Positions 1 to 6,354 are shown, counted from the stretch's first letter. The stretch: DNA of 7,297 nucleotides from Sedimentisphaerales bacterium (GCA_030640865.1 DAOWIP010000259.1:1-7297); one strand, 5' to 3'. The notes: generated from the sequence alone by a model not told the origin. A program made the numbers and translations.

Positions 1-2
1 CA

Positions 3-173
3 AATTCAACCGAAGATAATCTGCGTCCCATCGTCCCTGCCAACCATCCCGGCCAAACTTTCGTCCTCTGGATGAGAGGCAGCTACGAAACATATAAAAA
101 ATACAACACGTCTATTGTCTTACGGACCGGCGCGAAGATCAGGACATCCACAAAAGTGAACTGTCAACGATAG
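3..173 (+). CDS. 3' end of an unrecognised gene (partial)
   Basis: This frame is open from the left edge for 56 codons and closes with TAG at 171-173. The other two forward frames close early, at the TAA at 17-19 and the TGA at 73-75. The peptide is polar and basic near its end (RTGAKIRTSTKVNCQR) and contains GQTFVLWMRGSYETYKKYN. It has normal amino-acid diversity and many C- or G-ending codons, as expected of real coding sequence. I recognise no family. No start codon is required because the gene enters from outside the window. The frame could be open by chance, since 56 codons is short, so confidence is moderate. Confidence 0.45.
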   Translation, partial: NSTEDNLRPIVPANHPGQTFVLWMRGSYETYKKYNTSIVLRTGAKIRTSTKVNCQR

Positions 174-285
174 TTTTTCAGTAACGTCTCTTTCTCAGTA
201 CATAATGGCAATATGTAAAATACATTTTTACCCCCCTCCCCCCCATTTTTGGGACGATATCAAAAAATTACCCAACCTTGTCAAA
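174..285. other. AT-rich spacer with a C6-T-C7 tract
   Basis: This non-coding spacer lies between the upstream reading frame and the promoter of the HAD gene. It is mostly A/T-rich but holds six C, one T and seven C at 231-244, a very skewed homopyrimidine run in otherwise balanced DNA. The tract sits about 40 bp upstream of the -35 box. No gene, intrinsic terminator or binding site that I can name is visible. Confidence 0.6.
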
Positions 286-314
286 TTGACATTTTTCAAC
301 ACCTACGCTATATT
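286..314 (+). promoter_or_regulatory. Near-consensus sigma-70 promoter for the HAD gene
   Basis: A perfect -35 box TTGACA (286-291) is followed after exactly 17 bp by TATATT (309-314), one mismatch from the -10 consensus. Transcription should begin about seven bases after the -10 box, at 320-322, which coincides with the ATG at 321. No Shine-Dalgarno sequence lies between promoter and ATG. The transcript is therefore predicted to be leaderless or nearly so. The match is read directly from the sequence; promoter activity and the leaderless start are inferred. Confidence 0.7.
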
Positions 315-320
315 AGCTTT

Positions 321-1328
321 ATGAAAAATGCTATGCAAAGATTCTTTGACTTCCCGGAGTCGTTTCACCGCTATTTTCAGCAGCTTGAACAGCGTTTTAC
401 GGATCCCCGCGAGATTTCATTCGCTCCACCCCAAATACCGGCAGCGTATAAGACTTCCGGTTCGACTGATTTATCATCTGTCGGGGCGGTTCTTTGGGAC
501 GTCTATGGCACATTGTGCGGCGTGGACCTTGGCGACCTGGAAAAAACCCTCGAATATAACGAGCATCTGCTCCGCGCCGCCGGGGCGACTATGACCGAGT
601 TCTCGCTAACGGAGCCTCTGATGCGTCTGAAGCCTGGCCAGCCCGGCGAAAACACCTTGCGGGACCTTTATTTACAATTGATCGACAATTCTCATCTGCG
701 TTCGTTGGCCGATGGCATCAGGTATCCTGAAGTGCTGATCGAGCAAATCTGGCTGCAAATCCTGCGTGAATGTACCGATTACGGCCTGCAACTGCCCCAA
801 AATGAGCCTCCTCTGCACACAGCTTATCGGTGCGCCTGGTTTTTCGATCGGTCGCTACAGCATATCTATCTGTACCCTCACGTAGGAGAGACACTCGAAA
901 CACTCAAAAAGGCCGGTATTATTCAGGGAATAATTTCTAACGCGCAGTTTTATACACCTCTGCATCTGCGTCGCCTGCTCCGCGGGGACCGGGGGCGCGA
1001 CGATCTGGAGTTGGAGGACTATTTCAGCGAACCGGCGGTTTTATTTTCTTATGAACTGGGATTCAGCAAGCCCAATCCGGAGGCCTTTCGTCGGGCACTC
1101 GCTTTCCTGAATCAGCAGGGGATCGCCCCTGAGCAGGTACTTTTCATCGGCAATGACATGTTAAAAGATATATGGGCCGCTACCCAATGCGGCCTGAAAA
1201 CGATGTTATTCGCCGGCGACAGCCGGCAGACAGTTCTACGGGACGACGAACCGCTCTGCCGCGACCTGCAGCCGGATGCCGTCGTAACCGATATGAATCA
1301 AATCGCCGAACTTATTCTCGAACATTAG
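321..1328 (+). CDS. HAD-superfamily hydrolase (haloacid dehalogenase-like)
   Basis: A 335-residue cytosolic protein with all four HAD motifs in order. Motif I is WDVYGTL with nucleophile D60; motif II ends at S206 (GIISNAQ); motif III is K250 (LGFSKPNPEAF); motif IV is IGNDMLKDIW (D279, D283). Residues between motifs I and II form the usual helical cap. A 55-residue N-terminal extension before motif I has no obvious function. Motif I reads D-x-Y-G-T rather than the D-x-D-G-T of HAD phosphatases. Tyr at that position is typical of L-2-haloacid dehalogenases, but also of many uncharacterised HAD proteins, so the substrate cannot be named. The ATG at 321 is chosen because a strong promoter ends just before it. 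A TTG at 249 lies upstream of the promoter, and ATG 333 is the alternative. The next gene follows after 56 bp and a hairpin. Confidence 0.88.
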   Translation: MKNAMQRFFDFPESFHRYFQQLEQRFTDPREISFAPPQIPAAYKTSGSTDLSSVGAVLWDVYGTLCGVDLGDLEKTLEYNEHLLRAAGATMTEFSLTEPLMRLKPGQPGENTLRDLYLQLIDNSHLRSLADGIRYPEVLIEQIWLQILRECTDYGLQLPQNEPPLHTAYRCAWFFDRSLQHIYLYPHVGETLETLKKAGIIQGIISNAQFYTPLHLRRLLRGDRGRDDLELEDYFSEPAVLFSYELGFSKPNPEAFRRALAFLNQQGIAPEQVLFIGNDMLKDIWAATQCGLKTMLFAGDSRQTVLRDDEPLCRDLQPDAVVTDMNQIAELILEH

Positions 1329-1336
1329 TTAAGTAG

Positions 1337-1369
1337 GGTGCCGATGAAATCGCACCATTTTACTGTTTT
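1337..1369 (+). terminator. Possible intrinsic terminator or attenuator after the HAD gene
   Basis: Arms GGTGC+GAT (1337-1345) and ATC+GCACC (1349-1356) can form an eight-pair stem with one bulged C (1342) and a GAA loop. The T-rich stretch ATTTTACTGTTTT follows. This resembles a leaky Rho-independent terminator placed between the two + strand genes. The T run is interrupted, so it may only attenuate transcription or stabilise mRNA ends. Confidence 0.35.
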
Positions 1370-1384
1370 ATAAAGAAGTTTATT

Positions 1385-2143
1385 ATGCCTGATACATTTG
1401 CCATTACTATAATTTTTATCGTTTTATCTACCGTTGTGGCGGCGTTTGTCCGTAGAATCAGCAAAGATAAATGTCTGAATGATTTCGATAATAACCAGGT
1501 AACTCTTGAATCAACAACCGGCACAATCATTTGCGGCAAATTAAATGTGAAAAATACAGGCCTGGAATTGACGTATCTGTCCGGCAATGCCAACGACAAA
1601 GGCTGCCGGGAGACGAGCACCCTTTTTTATAAACACGAGTATAGTAAGTTGCAGGCCTTAATTCGCTACCACGATGAATTAAGCGAACAAGCTAAGAAGC
1701 GAAGGGATAAAGAATTAAAAAATACTTATCATCCCGGCTTCCTGCGAAGGTTTAAAAGGAAATTTCTGAATATCTTCAAAACAGTACGAGATTCAGTGAT
1801 CGAGGTGATGGATTTATTTATCAGTCATGTTAAAAAAACCACATCCGCTGGAGCGACGCTTACATCGCAAGGCAAACACGTATCCAAAATCAAACAGGAA
1901 TTAGTGGGAGTTGTGGGGGCTTCTTTCGAGCCGTTATTAGAAAAATATATCGGTTGTCGGGTGGTCCTGGAGTTGGTTAAAGGGGATAAAATTGTAAAAT
2001 GTTCCGGGGTACTTAAGGACTATACATCAGAGTTTATTGAAATTATGGATGTTAATTATAGCATCAAAGAGGACCAACCGGCCGGAAAGGCGGACCTGGT
2101 GGTGCTGCGCAAATACGGCGTTGTTCGCCATCTGGGCGAATAG
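1385..2143 (+). CDS. Single-pass membrane protein of unknown function
   Basis: A 252-residue protein I do not recognise. Residues 5-22 form one hydrophobic segment (FAITIIFIVLSTVVAAFV), followed by RR, indicating an N-terminal membrane anchor with the basic side in the cytoplasm. A beta-rich stretch (about 38-66) follows, then a strongly basic, probably helical region (about 85-150, with FLRRFKRKFLNIFK). A second beta-rich stretch covers about 185-245 (IGCRVVLELVKGDKIVKCSG, then VLKDYTSEFIEIMDV). Both beta stretches recall small Sm-like or SH3-like barrels, but this is by eye only. An AAAGAAG ribosome site lies six bases before the ATG. The gene follows the HAD gene on the same strand, but the hairpin between them makes co-transcription uncertain. 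It converges on the GT4 operon. Confidence 0.75.
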   Translation: MPDTFAITIIFIVLSTVVAAFVRRISKDKCLNDFDNNQVTLESTTGTIICGKLNVKNTGLELTYLSGNANDKGCRETSTLFYKHEYSKLQALIRYHDELSEQAKKRRDKELKNTYHPGFLRRFKRKFLNIFKTVRDSVIEVMDLFISHVKKTTSAGATLTSQGKHVSKIKQELVGVVGASFEPLLEKYIGCRVVLELVKGDKIVKCSGVLKDYTSEFIEIMDVNYSIKEDQPAGKADLVVLRKYGVVRHLGE

Positions 2144-2204
2144 TGAGTACTATTTATCATAAAACAAGACTTTTGATCTTAAAAAGCAAAGAAAGCTTTC
2201 TATA
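2144..2204. other. Convergent intergenic gap with weak hairpins
   Basis: This 61-bp A/T-rich gap separates the membrane protein gene from the oppositely oriented GT4 gene. It contains a perfect 12-bp palindrome, AGAAAGCTTTCT (2190-2201). It also holds a five-pair stem AAAGC/GCTTT (2183-2187 with 2195-2199) which, read on the - strand, is followed by a short T run. That could serve as a weak terminator for the GT4 operon, but the stem is A/T-heavy and the case is poor. Confidence 0.3.
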
Positions 2205-3341
2205 CTATTCATCCACCCAGAAAACATATTTCGCCTTGCCATAAGGAACCCTTACCGCAGAATGATAAACATCGACATGTAGCTGGGCCACTTTCGACCA
2301 GCCGACTCTCTTATCAACATAGTCTTTTATGTGTGTTCTTAGTGTTTGAGACAGTTTTTCATCGGTAAGAATTGCAGCGATATTCTTTAGATAATCTTGC
2401 TTTGTCTCACAGGCAAAACCACCTTCGCACTGCTCAAATGCCCTTTTAAAAGCGGGAAGATTCGATGTAACAACAGGTTTTCCGAAGGCAAAACACTGTG
2501 CCATAATACCGCTCTGGCCGCCGATGTCGTAAGGTAAAACAACCACATCACCGGCAGAAACAATCGTATCAAACGTATGTTGGGGGAATTGTCCGCGAAG
2601 AACAAGAATTCTGTCATTGACCGGCGAATTGTTGATTGCTTCAAAAAACTCTCGCTGATATTCCCTGTATTCTAATCCACGAGATTTCCCTGCGATAACC
2701 AGGATAACCTCGTCTGACATTTCGCAGAGTTCCGGAAACCATTCCACCACTTTGTGGAAGCCTTTGGTAGGACGGAAGTAACCACACAAAAGTATCACTT
2801 TTTTCCCTTCGATCCCCAATTTCGCCTTGGCCTGCGGAACAGAATCCACTTCGCGTACACCATGAGGTATGACGTGGATTTTCTCCTTTTGCCCGAAACA
2901 CTTTACCAGTGTCTTTTTCTGATAATCTTCATGGACAATAATTGCCGAACTTTCTCCGACAATTGTTCGAAGGAGGACTCTTTCAAAATCTTCAAGCTCA
3001 GTATGCACAGTATGCAGGGTTGTAACCACAGGTACGCCCGCCAGCTTGCACCTGAGAATAAACTCCGCTATCTGAACCCCTCTCTGAGAGCCGTAGAGAC
3101 CGTATTCGTGCTGTATGTGAATGACATCGGGCGTTATCTTGTCGCACATATTAAATATGTCCGTCCCCAGAGATGAACTGTCACGCGAGAAAACAGGAAA
3201 AACATGTTTCCCCTGAGCTCCTATCTGACTTACCACGAAAGTTTCGTTATGGAGTTTTTTCAATGCCTCATCAAGATAACAGGTATAAGTGCCGATACCA
3301 CATTCAATCGGCGGATAAGTAGAAATAAATGCTATTCTCAT
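2205..3341 (-). CDS. GT4-type (GT-B fold) glycosyltransferase
   Basis: A 378-residue cytosolic glycosyltransferase that should transfer a sugar from a nucleotide donor to a glycan or lipid acceptor. The N-terminal domain opens MRIAFISTYPPIECGIGTYT, the usual first strand and glycine loop, and has HIQHEYGLYG (75-84). The C-terminal donor-binding domain begins near IPHGV (158-162). It includes GYFRPTKG (187-194), whose Arg/Lys are expected to contact the donor phosphates, and GGQSGIMAQCFAFGKPVVTS (274-293). The usual E-x7-E pair of GT4 reads Gly274 and Gln282, so both acidic residues are missing. ATG 3341 is preceded by AAAGGGAA (3347-3354 on the complement). It is the last gene of the operon, 14 nt after GH130-A. 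With three GH130 neighbours, mannose transfer is the likeliest role, but donor and acceptor are inferred from context. Confidence 0.9.
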   Translation of the reverse strand: MRIAFISTYPPIECGIGTYTCYLDEALKKLHNETFVVSQIGAQGKHVFPVFSRDSSSLGTDIFNMCDKITPDVIHIQHEYGLYGSQRGVQIAEFILRCKLAGVPVVTTLHTVHTELEDFERVLLRTIVGESSAIIVHEDYQKKTLVKCFGQKEKIHVIPHGVREVDSVPQAKAKLGIEGKKVILLCGYFRPTKGFHKVVEWFPELCEMSDEVILVIAGKSRGLEYREYQREFFEAINNSPVNDRILVLRGQFPQHTFDTIVSAGDVVVLPYDIGGQSGIMAQCFAFGKPVVTSNLPAFKRAFEQCEGGFACETKQDYLKNIAAILTDEKLSQTLRTHIKDYVDKRVGWSKVAQLHVDVYHSAVRVPYGKAKYVFWVDE

Positions 3342-3355
3342 CGTGGTTCCCTTTA

Positions 3356-4399
3356 TTATAAAATGCTTAACAGCATATCGATGGAAGTTTCGGCAAGGCA
3401 GACTGTTTCGTCGCAGGCCCCGTAGTAGATCAAAATCCTGCCGTTATCTTCGTGGATAATCCCGTTGGAAAAAACTACGTTGGGGAAAAAACCTTCGGTT
3501 TCGTAAGATTCAATCGGAAACAGGATAGGTTCTTTTGCCCTTTTAAGCACGACAGACGGATCTTCTAAATCGAGTAATACCGGAAACAGCGAGTACATCT
3601 GATCTCTGCCCTTGCCGTGATATATCTCCAGCCAACCTTCCGAAGTTTTTATGGGTGCCGCTCCGCCACCGATTTTCATTTCTTCCCATATCATATTTCG
3701 GGGTCGAAGTATGCACTTATGATTGCCCCAGTGGATAAGATCAGGCGATTCACTGTACCAGATGGAAGGTAGCCCAAAACCCTCGTTGTTCGGACGATGC
3801 AGCGCACAGTATTTACCATTAACCTTTTCCGGAAAAATGGAAACATCTTTATTCTGTGGGGCAAAAATAATACCTTTTTGCTCGATGTTGATGAAATCCT
3901 GTGTTGTGGCAAGTGCCGTAGCAAAGCCGTCACCGGAAACAACCGTATAATTGATATAGTATAAATCATCAATTTTCGTTACCCTCGCGTCTTCCACGCC
4001 AAAGCATTCGCTTTCATTGCAGGGGTAAATGAAGGGCTTGTCATCGACAGTGAAGTGTATGCCGTCACGGCTGCGGGCCAGGCGGATGTGGCTTATGGTG
4101 GAAAGATAGTCTTTGCCTTTGTGAACCACCCCTCGAGTATCCTTTAACTGCACATCCGGATCGTCCATTTTCACTTCCAGAATCTCCGCGAACCCTTTAC
4201 CAGCCTCAAACCGGTAGTATGGGACTGCTACATAACCTTCACGTGGTAAGCAGTCCTCGGATACTCTTAGAAGGAGTATTGTCTCATCACCAAACTTCAC
4301 CGCCCCCGGATTAAAGGTTCCCCTTACACGATACCTGTTGTGGGAAGGCCTGGTGTCTTCTGGTTTGATAATCGGATTGGCGGGATTCCGTTGGATCAC
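3356..4399 (-). CDS. GH130 family mannoside phosphorylase/glycosidase (GH130-A)
   Basis: A 347-residue five-bladed beta-propeller enzyme of family GH130, whose members phosphorolyse or hydrolyse beta-mannosides. It has no signal peptide, so it is cytosolic. Visible family motifs are FNPGA (N30), LLLRV (R45), GVEDAR (catalytic Asp D137), NKDVSIFPEK (K184), HRP (R202), KIGGG (K242), IYHG (H261) and YYGACDE (D330). K184, R202, K242 and H261 occupy, by eye, the columns that bind phosphate in known phosphorylases, so phosphorolysis releasing mannose 1-phosphate is more likely than hydrolysis. It is about 40 residues longer than its neighbours, mainly between R45 and D137 (including YLSTISHIRLARSRDG), which points to a different GH130 subgroup. 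Start is GTG at 4399, overlapping the GH130-B stop by 4 nt, with GAGGAG eight bases upstream. Linkage (beta-1,4 or beta-1,2) cannot be read from sequence alone. Confidence 0.92.
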   Translation of the reverse strand: MIQRNPANPIIKPEDTRPSHNRYRVRGTFNPGAVKFGDETILLLRVSEDCLPREGYVAVPYYRFEAGKGFAEILEVKMDDPDVQLKDTRGVVHKGKDYLSTISHIRLARSRDGIHFTVDDKPFIYPCNESECFGVEDARVTKIDDLYYINYTVVSGDGFATALATTQDFINIEQKGIIFAPQNKDVSIFPEKVNGKYCALHRPNNEGFGLPSIWYSESPDLIHWGNHKCILRPRNMIWEEMKIGGGAAPIKTSEGWLEIYHGKGRDQMYSLFPVLLDLEDPSVVLKRAKEPILFPIESYETEGFFPNVVFSNGIIHEDNGRILIYYGACDETVCLAETSIDMLLSIL

Positions 4400-5325
4400 G
4401 AGAAGGTCTCCTCGATTAATTTATCAAGATATACTGTAGCGACACACAGGGATGTGTCTGCGCCTCCGTAATATATTTTTACATGGTCATCCGGTTCCAC
4501 GATGGCGCCGCAGGCAAAGACAACATTGTTGACATCGCCCACCCTTTCGTATTTTTCCCTTGGAGAGAGAATGGCTTCGCCGCTTCTGGCGATGACCTTC
4601 GCGGGATTTTGCAAGTCCATCAGTACTGTTCCCATCCTGTAAATGGGTCCGCAGGAGGTCATTTTGAAGCCGTGATAAATCTCCAGCCAGCCCTTATCGG
4701 TTTTTATCGGCGGCACGGATGCCCCAATGCGGTGAGCATCCCAATATCCCGGCCGCGGTTCTATGACCGGCTCGTGATACCCCCAGTGAATCAGGTCTTC
4801 GGAGTACGATACCCAGATACTGCCGACATCACTACTACCCAGGGGCCTGTCGAGCCGGGCGAATTTACCGTTTATTTTCTCTGGGAAGAGCACACAGTCT
4901 TTATTGCCTGGCTCGGAAATAAAAGAGACACGTTCATAACTCTTAAAATCATCGGTTTTTGCTATGGCGATTCTGCTGCCGTAATCGGAGGCAGCCGTAT
5001 AAAGGATATAATATTTCCCATCCAGAAATGTAATTCGCGGGTCTTCTAATCCCCTCGTTTCATATTTGGCGAAAAACCCTTGTTTTTCCGGCATCATTAC
5101 CGGTTCCGGGTCCACATCGAAGTAATATCCGTCTTCTCCGCGGGCTAAAGCAAAAAAAGAATAACCCTGTTGTCCTTCTACACGCAGGAGAATCAAATAT
5201 TCCCCATTTATTTTTATCGGGGAACCGTTAAAGACCGTATTACAACGAAACGGAATATCTTCGACGGTTAATATAGGATTTCCTTCCCAGCGGTGCAACA
5301 GATCGCGTTCGCGTTTTCTGGCCAT
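4396..5325 (-). CDS. GH130 family mannoside phosphorylase (GH130-B)
   Basis: A 309-residue cytosolic GH130 enzyme with a complete-looking active site: FNGSP (N33), LLRVE (R48), GLEDPR (catalytic Asp D95), NKDCVLFPEK (K142), LDRP (R160), HRIG (R199), IYHG (H218) and YYGGADT (D290). Four basic residues in the phosphate-site columns favour a phosphorylase acting on a beta-mannoside, giving mannose 1-phosphate. It differs from GH130-A in having LDRP for LHRP and Arg for Lys in the KIG motif. It aligns end to end with GH130-C (both open with HRWEGNP at residues 11-17), indicating a local duplication. The ATG at 5325 is chosen because AAAGGA stands eight bases upstream and it matches the GH130-C start. 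The frame stays open to 5451, but that extension would overlap GH130-C by 125 bp. The gap to the GH130-C stop is 1 nt. Confidence 0.92.
   Translation of the reverse strand: MARKRERDLLHRWEGNPILTVEDIPFRCNTVFNGSPIKINGEYLILLRVEGQQGYSFFALARGEDGYYFDVDPEPVMMPEKQGFFAKYETRGLEDPRITFLDGKYYILYTAASDYGSRIAIAKTDDFKSYERVSFISEPGNKDCVLFPEKINGKFARLDRPLGSSDVGSIWVSYSEDLIHWGYHEPVIEPRPGYWDAHRIGASVPPIKTDKGWLEIYHGFKMTSCGPIYRMGTVLMDLQNPAKVIARSGEAILSPREKYERVGDVNNVVFACGAIVEPDDHVKIYYGGADTSLCVATVYLDKLIEETFS
4408..4413 (-). promoter_or_regulatory. Ribosome binding site for the GTG start of GH130-A
   Basis: GAGGAG on the - strand, eight bases before GTG 4399, is located within the end of GH130-B. It supports the unusual GTG start and the 4-nt stop-start overlap GTGA (4399-4396). 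Confidence 0.7.
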
Positions 5326-5326
5326 A

Positions 5327-6259
5327 TCAGAATTCCTTTGTGCTTTCGATACAGGTTTTAACGATGTCCGCCAGCTTAGTGGTGCCAAGGCACAGACAAT
5401 TGTCAGCCGCCGCATAATAAATTTTAAGAATATCCTCCTCAAGTATAGCACCGGAAGACATTACCACATTTGTCATATCTCCTATACGCTCATAATCTTT
5501 GCGGGGAGAAATTATGGGGATATTACTGCGGGCGATGACCTTGCATGGATTTTCTCTGTCCAGAATTGCTGCGCCCAGCCTGGTTATTGGGCCGGAAGAA
5601 GTATTTTTTATACCGTAATATCCTAACAGCCAGCCTTCTTCGATTTCTATTGGTGTAAATGCGCAGCCAATTAGATCTGAATCCCAAAAACCAGACCTGG
5701 GCGAAATCACCACATCGCTCTCACCCCAGGTCAAAAGATCATTTGAATAGGACATCCATATTCGATCCCCGGCTTTGGGACGCTCCAGCCTTGCGTATTT
5801 ACCATTGATTTTACTGGCAAACAAAGCTCCTGCCTTGGTTTCCGGCTCTGATATTACACCGAGTCTTTTTACCGTTCTAAAGTCATCCGTAACCGCTAAA
5901 CACAAAACAAAACCGTGATGTCCAACGCCTAAATAGACAATATAATATCGTTCTTCCATAAAGGTTATCCGGGCCTCCCGTACCCCCATAGTCTCAAAGG
6001 CCCGAAAACTATCATCCGTTGAGGAAGTCATAAAAGATGTCTCTTCGACATCGAAGTGATAACCATCCTCACTTTTTGCTAAATGTATTGAGGTTTTTCC
6101 CTCAAGGTCTTCCATCGTTACCAGAAGAATATATTCACCATTTTTCTTTACTGCTGCTGCGCTGTAGATGTTATTCGTGGTAAAAGTAAGATCGTCGAGG
6201 GCGATAACAGGATTGCCCTCCCATCTGTGAACTATATCATGTCTGAATTTTCCTGACAA
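5327..6259 (-). CDS. Degenerate GH130 family protein (GH130-C), possible pseudoenzyme
   Basis: A 310-residue GH130-fold protein, first gene of the operon and a clear paralogue of GH130-B. The scaffold is intact: HRWEGNP (11-17), EDGYHFD (64-70), SKINGKYARLERP (149-161), WMSYSNDLLTWG and PRKDYERIGD. The active site is not. GLEDPR of GH130-B reads GVREAR here, so catalytic Asp becomes Glu95 and its neighbour becomes Arg. Asn33 becomes Ser, Arg48 becomes Thr, the NKD motif becomes TKA, Arg199 becomes Leu196 and the YHG His becomes Tyr215. K142, R160 and D286 remain. The frame is open throughout, so the gene seems to be under selection for something other than standard phosphorolysis, such as glycan binding, partnering GH130-B or a changed reaction. 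Start is TTG 6259, supported by AAGAAGGTG (6264-6272) and by alignment with the GH130-B start. No better ATG exists. It is predicted cytosolic. Confidence 0.9.
   Translation of the reverse strand: MSGKFRHDIVHRWEGNPVIALDDLTFTTNNIYSAAAVKKNGEYILLVTMEDLEGKTSIHLAKSEDGYHFDVEETSFMTSSTDDSFRAFETMGVREARITFMEERYYIVYLGVGHHGFVLCLAVTDDFRTVKRLGVISEPETKAGALFASKINGKYARLERPKAGDRIWMSYSNDLLTWGESDVVISPRSGFWDSDLIGCAFTPIEIEEGWLLGYYGIKNTSSGPITRLGAAILDRENPCKVIARSNIPIISPRKDYERIGDMTNVVMSSGAILEEDILKIYYAAADNCLCLGTTKLADIVKTCIESTKEF
5334..5339 (-). promoter_or_regulatory. Ribosome binding site fixing the GH130-B start
   Basis: AAAGGA on the - strand, eight bases before the ATG at 5325, lies inside the last codons of GH130-C. 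It decides against the longer in-frame extension upstream and implies translational coupling between the two genes. Confidence 0.75.
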
Positions 6260-6263
6260 TTTG

Positions 6264-6272
6264 CACCTTCTT
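6264..6272 (-). promoter_or_regulatory. Ribosome binding site for the TTG start of GH130-C
   Basis: AAGAAGGTG on the - strand ends four bases before TTG 6259. It supports this rare start codon, as no in-frame ATG is available before the conserved HRWEGNP motif. Confidence 0.6.
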
Positions 6273-6324
6273 TTATGTAGTACTTATGTAAAATGTAACC
6301 GTTCACGGGTTCTTTTCCTTATTA

Positions 6325-6337
6325 GGCCCGAAGGGCC
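6325..6337. repeat. Inverted repeat GGCCC-GAA-GGGCC
   Basis: Perfect five-pair G/C stem with a three-base loop, about 65 bp upstream of the GH130 operon start. No T run follows on either strand, so it is not a standard terminator. It belongs to the cluster of small hairpins in this gap. Confidence 0.6.
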
Positions 6338-6354
6338 GACAGAGCGCATAGTCT

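Noticed and set aside
249..320. Earlier TTG start for the HAD gene, adding 24 residues
   Set aside because: It lies upstream of the near-consensus promoter at 286-314, which would then fall inside the coding region, and has no ribosome site.
2754..3176. 140-codon open frame on the + strand
   Set aside because: It is antisense to the glycosyltransferase and has no ribosome site or motif.
4483..5049. 188-codon open frame on the + strand
   Set aside because: It lies wholly opposite GH130-B, whose family motifs are unmistakable. The + strand product has no recognisable motif.
5320..5330. Frameshift joining GH130-C and GH130-B into one broken gene
   Set aside because: Each is a complete GH130 domain with its own start, ribosome site and stop. 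They are tandem genes, not halves of one.
5326..5451. N-terminal extension of GH130-B to 5451, adding 42 residues
   Set aside because: It would overlap GH130-C by 125 bp, carries no family similarity, and a good ribosome site plus a start aligned with GH130-C support ATG 5325.
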